Shown here: positions 59,139-64,000 of the stretch, one piece after another | Numbering within the stretch: the first letter of the stretch is position 1 | Layout: each line of letters begins with the position of its first letter | Assembly (NCBI GenBank): GCA_036346375.1 | Contig: CM070512.1 | Location: forward strand, 35,510,466-35,574,465 | Source: Guadua angustifolia | Lineage: Eukaryota > Streptophyta > Magnoliopsida > Poales > Poaceae | DNA length: 64,000 nucleotides | Direction of reading: 5' to 3' | Made by a program: the position numbers and the translations under genes | The notes under the pieces: model-generated | What the model was told of the DNA's origin: nothing | Seen by the model: only the letters and a program-made list of their open reading frames with translations | Databases searched by the model: none

Positions 59139-59935
59139 TCATGACACAATTATAAGGATCACAAAACACATATTGTCAAGTCGCTGATCACACAACACAT
59201 TCGTTGTGTATTTCTCTATCAGCAAGAACAATGTAGTGAATAAATCTACAAGATTTTTACATGACTTAGTTTGCAAGATTTTTATCTCACCACTTTTCTG
59301 GAGTTCGTGAGGATAGAATAACTTAGGAGCAATATGCTTCGTGATGTTGCTCTTTACATAACCCAATTGCATTTGTGCAACGCAAGCGTAATTATCTTTA
59401 TAGATAATTGTGGGGGTATCGACGTTGTTAAGGCCACATGACTTCCGGATATGGCTAATCAAACGTCGCAACCAAACACATTCACGTATGGCTTCATAGG
59501 GCTATAATCTCACGAGTGGTTGGTAGAAGTTGCTACCAGGGTCTGTTTACAAGACTGCCAGGAAATGGTTGTACCACCGCAGAGAAACATAAAACCAGTC
59601 TGAGATTTGGCATTGTAAGGATCAGACATATAGACATCATCAGTATATCCCACCATGGTCGAGTCTTGGTTCTTCTGGAAAAACAACCCAAGATCTTGAG
59701 TACCTTGGAGATATCTGAGTACAGTCTTTACACCAGCCTAATGTCTTCTGGTTGGAGCTGAACTATGTCTTGCTAGCAAATTCACTGCGAATACAATATC
59801 AGGCCTTGTACCGTTCGCAAGGTACATGAGTGCTCCAATGGCACTTAAATATGAGACTTCGGGTCCTAAGATTTCATCATCTTCCATCTTCGGTCTGAAA
59901 GGGTTTTTATCCATTTCAAGGAATCTTACGACCAT
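59139..59935 (-). pseudogene. Copia RT C-terminus and RNase H relic
   Basis: From 59935 down: SYLSAIGALMYLANGTRPDI followed by FAVNLLARHSSAPTRRH, the typical join of copia reverse transcriptase and RNase H. Then come RNase H relics with GYTDDVYM- and CGGTTISW-like text around 59640-59560 and, at 59471-59139, TPTIIYKDNYACVAQMQLGY and TKHIAPKLFYPHEL. In functional copies IYEDNAACI and KHIAPKFF-type words occupy these places. Frame changes separate the parts. Confidence 0.75.
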
Positions 59936-60404
59936 AGGGGGTTTTTAAAGAATGTGATTTATCCATATTAAACCTTTCCAATACCTTCTGGGTATAGAAA
60001 AACTGATGAACAAAAATTCCTTTTGGGAAATGCTCTAGCTGTAGGCCTAAGCAAAATTTGGTTTTACCCAAATCTTTCATCTCAAACTCCGTCGTGAGGT
60101 ATTCAGTACCATCCTCATTTTCAGTCTCTATATGGAAACCATTTAGACAGATGTCTTTGAAACTCAGAAGAGTACGACTGGACTCAGGGTATAATAGGGT
60201 ATTCTCTATAATTATACGAGTGCCCATAAGGAGAACTATGATGGTTCTTCCAGTACCAGCAATAAGAGTATCGCTTCCGACGATGGTCATAATATTTCCA
60301 GTTTTCTTAATCAATATCTGAAAATATTTAGTTTCCCTAAGAATCGTATTTGTGGTGTAACTGTCTACAAGATAGATTTCCTCCTCCACCATTGGATTAT
60401 TCAT
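59916..60404 (-). pseudogene. Copia protease fused to RT C-terminus by deletion
   Basis: A 162-codon open frame. Residues 1-103 are copia-type aspartic protease (YLVDSYTTNTILRETKYF and LYPESSRTLLSFKDI). The catalytic DSG is changed to DSY. From residue 104 (about 60095) it jumps to the reverse transcriptase end, EFEMKDLGKTKFCLGLQ. In an intact copia element the whole integrase and most of the reverse transcriptase lie between these points, so a deletion of some kilobases joined them in frame. Unlikely to be active. Confidence 0.85.
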
Positions 60405-60954
60405 GGAGTTCTATATTAAACAAGTAAAATTAATCAAACATCTGTTGCATTGGGAACAAATAATATATAACAAACATAGCATGATTAAATTAATATCCTA
60501 GGAAAATCACACTTTATTAAAATTTGACTGATAATCGTTCAACAGAAGCGTAGACCATTATTCATTTAGGGAACACAAAGACTAAACTAATAAATGAGAC
60601 TCTTAAGGAGACTCTAAAGGATAATACGATATTGATTCTAAAGGAAAATCTGGGAGGCTACTCCATGTCTCCATATAAATCATTTATATCGTCCTCCTGG
60701 GACGTATCTTTATTATTTGGGAATTCTTTTAGCTCATCCCCAATGAGATCATCCTCCTCCATGGGAGTATCACCATAACCAAGGAGGCCCTTCTTGAATT
60801 CTTCCGTGGCCTGAGACTTGATCATCATCCAACTCTATTTTATTGTCAACAACAGGTTGAGAAGTGAAGTACGTCTTCGCCTTATTCCCTTGATTCTTCT
60901 GGAATCTCCTAGTGGATTTCATATACAATTCCACCAAATGCTTTGGGGTGCGAC

Positions 60955-61376
60955 ATGTACGTGATCAATGACCAGTACATCCATACCTATAGCATGGTTG
61001 TTTAGGATCAACAGCATTATTTGTTGGTCCTTTCTTCTTTATGATTTTTGTCATTCTTCCATTTATCCCCTTTCTGTTTTTGGCCCTTTCTGCGGCCTCG
61101 GCTACTACTAGCCTGCTGAGCACTTGCATGTGCTTAAGGCAATGTATGACTCCCACTAGGTAGGGCTTGATGGTTCTTCATTGGAAGTTCATCATGCTTT
61201 TGTACTTCTAACAGAACGCATATCAGCTTAGAGTACTTCTGGTACTTTGCATGAAGATACTGTTGTTGCAGTATTCTCATGTTGGGGTGGAATGTGCACA
61301 GAGTCTTGTCAATTTTTTCAACTTCTGTGATCTTGTGGTCACAAAATGCTAGCTTTGCAACAATCTTGTGCATGAT
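60955..61376 (-). pseudogene. Copia gag C-terminal part with zinc knuckle relic
   Basis: In the minus frame 61442-61134, MRILQQQYLHAKYQKYSKLI and KHDELPMKNHQ are typical of copia gag (UBN2-type). After a frame change, 61156-60965 runs through KKGPTNNAVDPKQPCYRYGC and TGH, a zinc knuckle with the second Cys replaced by Tyr. The next codon, usually Trp, is a stop. The acidic tail of gag follows near 60790-60650 with stops. Confidence 0.75.
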
Positions 61377-62173
61377 AGAGATGACATGACCCAAGAAAGC
61401 AACCTTCTTCAACCAAAAAATCGCACTTACTAAACTTAGCATAAAGCTGATGCTCTCTGAGCTTTTCCAAAACTATCCTCAAATGATCCTCATGCTCTTC
61501 CTTATTCTTGGAATAAATAAGAATGTCATCAATAAAACGACAACAAACTTATCTAAAACTCCATAAACACCTTATTCATCAAATTCATGAAATAGGATTG
61601 CATTTGTTAATCCAAAGGACATCACTCAGAACTCAGATGCATGTCCATATCGGGTGGTGAAAGCTATCTTCGGAATATCTTCTTTCTCGATCTTAAGTCG
61701 ATGATACCTCCTGACCTTAAGTCAATTTTTGAGAATACCTTAGCTCCTTTTAACTGATCAAACAGATCATCGATCCTTGGCAACGGATACTTATTCTTAA
61801 TTGTGACTTCATTCAAGGACCGATAATCTATGCACATTCTCATACTACCATCCTTCTTCTTCACAAAGATTACAGGAGAACCCCAAGGTGATGAACTTGG
61901 TCTGACATATCTTTTCTCTTGCAGTTCTTCAATTTGTTTCTTCATTTCTGCTAACTCATTGGCAGGTAGCCGATAAGGTCTTTTTGAGATTGGAGCGGTT
62001 CCAAGAACGAGCTCAATGATGAACTCAATATCCCGATCTGGTGGCATACCAGGCAAATCTTCTGAGAATACATCTGGGTATTCATTCACTATGGGCACAT
62101 TTTTCAAAGATGTACCTTTTAGACGATTCAGGGTACTACCCCCCTTAGAGAAAAGATTAGATAGGAACTCCAC
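61376..62173 (-). pseudogene. Gypsy reverse transcriptase of element C
   Basis: RNA-dependent DNA polymerase domain. Visible blocks are the lead-in EYPDVFSEDLPGMPPDRDI, then KRPYRLPANELAEMKKQI, WGSPVIFVKKKDGSMRMCID, YRSLNEVTIKNKYPLPRID and VFSKIDLRSG with the first catalytic Asp. The open frame ends at 61664. The catalytic FIDD box survives in another frame near 61536-61520, followed by LIYSKNKEEHEDHL and LREHQLYAKFSKCDF. There are at least two frame changes and then the fusion point at about 61376. Confidence 0.85.
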
Positions 62174-62185
62174 TAATTCCTCAGA

Positions 62186-62452
62186 CTAGTAAGGGATAGC
62201 TCTACTAGCAAATCTATCTCGACCTTTGTACTTGGTTAACCAGTCCATTCCAAGGATTACTTCTATTCCCTTAGTATCCAATAATATTAAATTCGCTAGG
62301 AACTTTACCCCTTTTATAATTATATCCATTTTTGGGCAAATAGCAGTTGTTCCTTTCAACTGATAAGAGGCATAAAGAACACTCTCATACTCATCACACT
62401 GGGCCAAGAATAACTTCCTTTCAACTTCCTTAAGCCAATCTTCTGCTTCCAA
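62186..62452 (-). pseudogene. Gypsy gag joined to protease by deletion (element C)
   Basis: 88 codons. Residues 1-37 (MEAEDWLKEVERKLFLAQCD, then YASYQLKGTTA) are the start of the gag core. From about residue 48 the text is the end of the aspartic protease (GVKFLANLILLD, VILGMDWL). The capsid remainder, zinc knuckles and protease active site that normally lie between are missing, so a deletion joins the parts in frame near 62338. The upstream gag N-terminus starts at ATG 62758 (MENPGRVQFQDEVPLEQQQY) and runs with stops to 62452. Confidence 0.8.
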
Positions 62453-63005
62453 CGGATCAACAGATCCAGCAAACGTCGGGGTCTAGTCCTCATGAACTCT
62501 CCAAACTTGGATCATGGGCTGAGTCATGCATACAACAGCAGGACCTGCTGAGGTGGGTTCAGAGCATTTTGAGCTAGGGCTTGCAAAATCTGAGGTTATA
62601 TGGCCATCATTTGCTCTATGCTTGGTGGTTGAGCTGGCAGTGGGGGTGGCACTTGGTTCTTACTGCGCTGGAGACGGTAGCACTTGGTCATTCTCATTGT
62701 ACTGCTGTTGTTCTAACGGCACTTCATCCTGGAATTGAACTCTGCCAGGGTTCTCCATCTTGAAACCAACGACAGGTAAAGCACAAGGAAAGAGGGAAAA
62801 GCAAAGATAAGAAATCGGGGCTAAACAACATCCACTAAGGCAAGAACAACAACCAAAGGAAAGAAACACCGACAAAGCTCTCGGTTAAAACAAAATAGTT
62901 TTTATAAGATGGCTGTATCACAATTGCATAAAGCATGATACAGTCCATCACACTCTTTATTATACGTTCTAGTCGTGGACAAAAGTTGGACACTACTGAC
63001 CAAGA

Positions 63006-63740
63006 CTAACTACTCCCTTGACCTTCCTCGAAGACGTGAAGGGAAGGGTCCTCCTCACTCCTGCTGCGGGACGCACTAACATCCCAGGAAGGTTCGCGAC
63101 GCATAGACTTGTGCGCAGTCCTTCTTATCAATGGGCCACGGCGACGCTTGACCTGCGGGGCATCTGGGGTCAAACCCCGAGGCGAAAGCTCCTCTCCAAC
63201 AAGGACTGGTGACGGCGCTAAGTAAGGCACGTCCCGCACAGTGGTGGAAGTGGAACTGCCGCCAGCCGAGCTTCCTTGTCGATGGTTTTTTCCTTGTCGC
63301 AAGCTAACTCTCAGGCACATCCCAAGCTCACAAGAGATGTGAACATAGGCGCTATCTCGCGCCGGATGAACGAACCCATGCGCACAATTGACGGGTCAGA
63401 CTCCAACTCCAAGCTCCGGAACTGGTTGTGACTCCTTCCAACCTGATGTCGGGGAAAGAGCCGATACGGGGTGTCGTCCAGCTGAACACGATAACTCTCA
63501 CCCAAGAGTATGAGAGCCTCCCTAGCAGCATCTTGAAGCGCATCTCCAAACATCAGTCGTTCTGAGGTGAAGTAAAAGGGACGATCTTCTGCATTTGGGC
63601 TCCTGGCATAGACTAGCAACCTGACTTTCCACATGTCGTAGCCAATGCTGGGCACTGCGGTGCATCGATATTCAAGACGATGGGGAAATCCCAACTCCTG
63701 GAGCATCAAAGACAGCTTGCTCACAAAACCTCCTCACCAT
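63006..63740 (-). pseudogene. Accessory leader ORF of element C, function unknown
   Basis: A reading frame between the primer site and gag. Main open part is 63724-63311 (LGFPHRLEYRCTAVPSIGYD, DRPFYFTSERLMFGDALQDA), then 63320-63006 in another frame, Ser/Arg-rich (APQVKRRRGPLIRR). A possible ATG at 63740 is one base out of phase with the main part; the first in-frame Met is near 63706. Similar text precedes gag in grass gypsy elements to my memory, but I know no function. It is not gag. Two frame changes make this copy non-functional. Confidence 0.55.
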
Positions 63741-63944
63741 GACCAAAGTGGTGAATAGAGCATCTACAAAATTTGAAACAAGACAAGATTTAGTAACGAG
63801 TTTTTGAATGAATGATGAGATAAGAGCATGATGCTAGGACAGAAAAGATAGAAGCGGAGAAACTTAAAATTTTATAAGTATATTTTTATAAAAATATTAA
63901 TCCTTAAGGCTTTGCCATTCAACTAAGTCACGCCCCATGATCAA

Positions 63945-63956
63945 CCTTGCTCGATA
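63945..63956 (-). other. Primer binding site of element C (one-gap variant)
   Basis: TGGTATCGAGCA on the minus strand, a few bases after the LTR end. It has the same missing base as in element B. Confidence 0.75.
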
Positions 63957-63961
63957 CCACC

Positions 63962-64000
63962 TGCGTGGGACCCCAGATTTATTATCTGAACCCCAGTGCA
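63962..64000 (-). repeat. 5' LTR of element C (only its end in window)
   Basis: Plus-strand TGCGTGGGACCCCAGATT resembles the LTR A terminus TGTGAGGACCCGGATTA, and the primer site follows on the minus strand. The remainder lies past the window. Confidence 0.75.

Larger units (their letters stand above)
59139..61376 (-). mobile_element. Copia-type retrotransposon relic with internal deletions
   Basis: Minus-strand pieces in copia order: gag, zinc knuckle, protease, the C-terminal end of reverse transcriptase, and RNase H. Integrase and most of the reverse transcriptase are missing. No LTR, primer site or polypurine tract was found at either end. On its upstream side it is fused in mid-sequence to the reverse transcriptase of gypsy element C. 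Confidence 0.8.
61376..63961 (-). mobile_element. Element C: Ty3/gypsy retrotransposon, 5' part, internally deleted
   Basis: The minus-strand LTR begins past 63962 and is followed by the primer-site variant TGGTATCGAGCA (63956-63945). Then come a leader frame (63740-63006), gag (62758-62338), protease (62337-62186) and reverse transcriptase (62173-61376). The reverse transcriptase stops after VAFLGHVIS, where copia gag begins. RNase H, integrase and the 3' LTR are absent in this window. Confidence 0.85.

Overview
This is plant nuclear DNA, almost certainly from a grass. The support is one coiled-coil NB-ARC LRR (CNL) resistance gene with grass-type motifs, Tekay-like Ty3/gypsy chromovirus elements with LTRs over 3 kb, CACTA sequence with En/Spm transposase-type text, Stowaway- and Tourist-like MITEs, and a 5S-rRNA-derived sequence. 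I cannot name the species. Most of the 64 kb is transposon sequence; there is one substantial host gene.

Layout. (1) 1-18839: three nested gypsy-type elements, all on the minus strand. Element A (1-11057, left end outside the window) has two LTRs, a tRNA-Met-type primer site and a decayed gag. It sits in LTR X (11058-18293), which sits in LTR fragment Y (18294-18839). (2) 18840-23074: a repeat with a tRNA-like SINE, a small hAT element with a perfect 8-bp target duplication, R2 modules that recur upstream of the CNL gene, a long hairpin with a CACTA-like core, two tandem 5S rRNA-like copies and a Stowaway MITE. (3) 23075-38321: a probable solo LTR (Z) split by a complete 12.2-kb gypsy element B (25792-38006, target duplication AGTAA). 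B's 3' LTR carries a further solo LTR (D, 35504-36174, target duplication GAAAT). (4) 38322-43425: a decayed CACTA element, minus strand, ending in CACTACTACAGACTG at 43425. (5) 43426-48848: repeated pieces of the CNL gene's 5' end and flank, one of them split by a 2.55-kb element holding about 170-bp tandem repeats. (6) 48849-57186: the CNL gene, two exons and a 5.55-kb intron full of small transposons. (7) 57187-59138: 3' flank without a recognised gene. (8) 59139-64000: a minus-strand chimera in which a deleted gypsy element (C) is fused directly to a deleted copia element.

The CNL gene reads as a complete receptor of about 928 codons, but two single-base deletions (near 55588 and 55642) break exon 2. 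Either it is a recent pseudogene or the assembly has small deletion errors. Differences between LTR copies cluster at CAG/CTG and CG-rich words, so both readings must stay open. No transposon in the window has an intact coding set.
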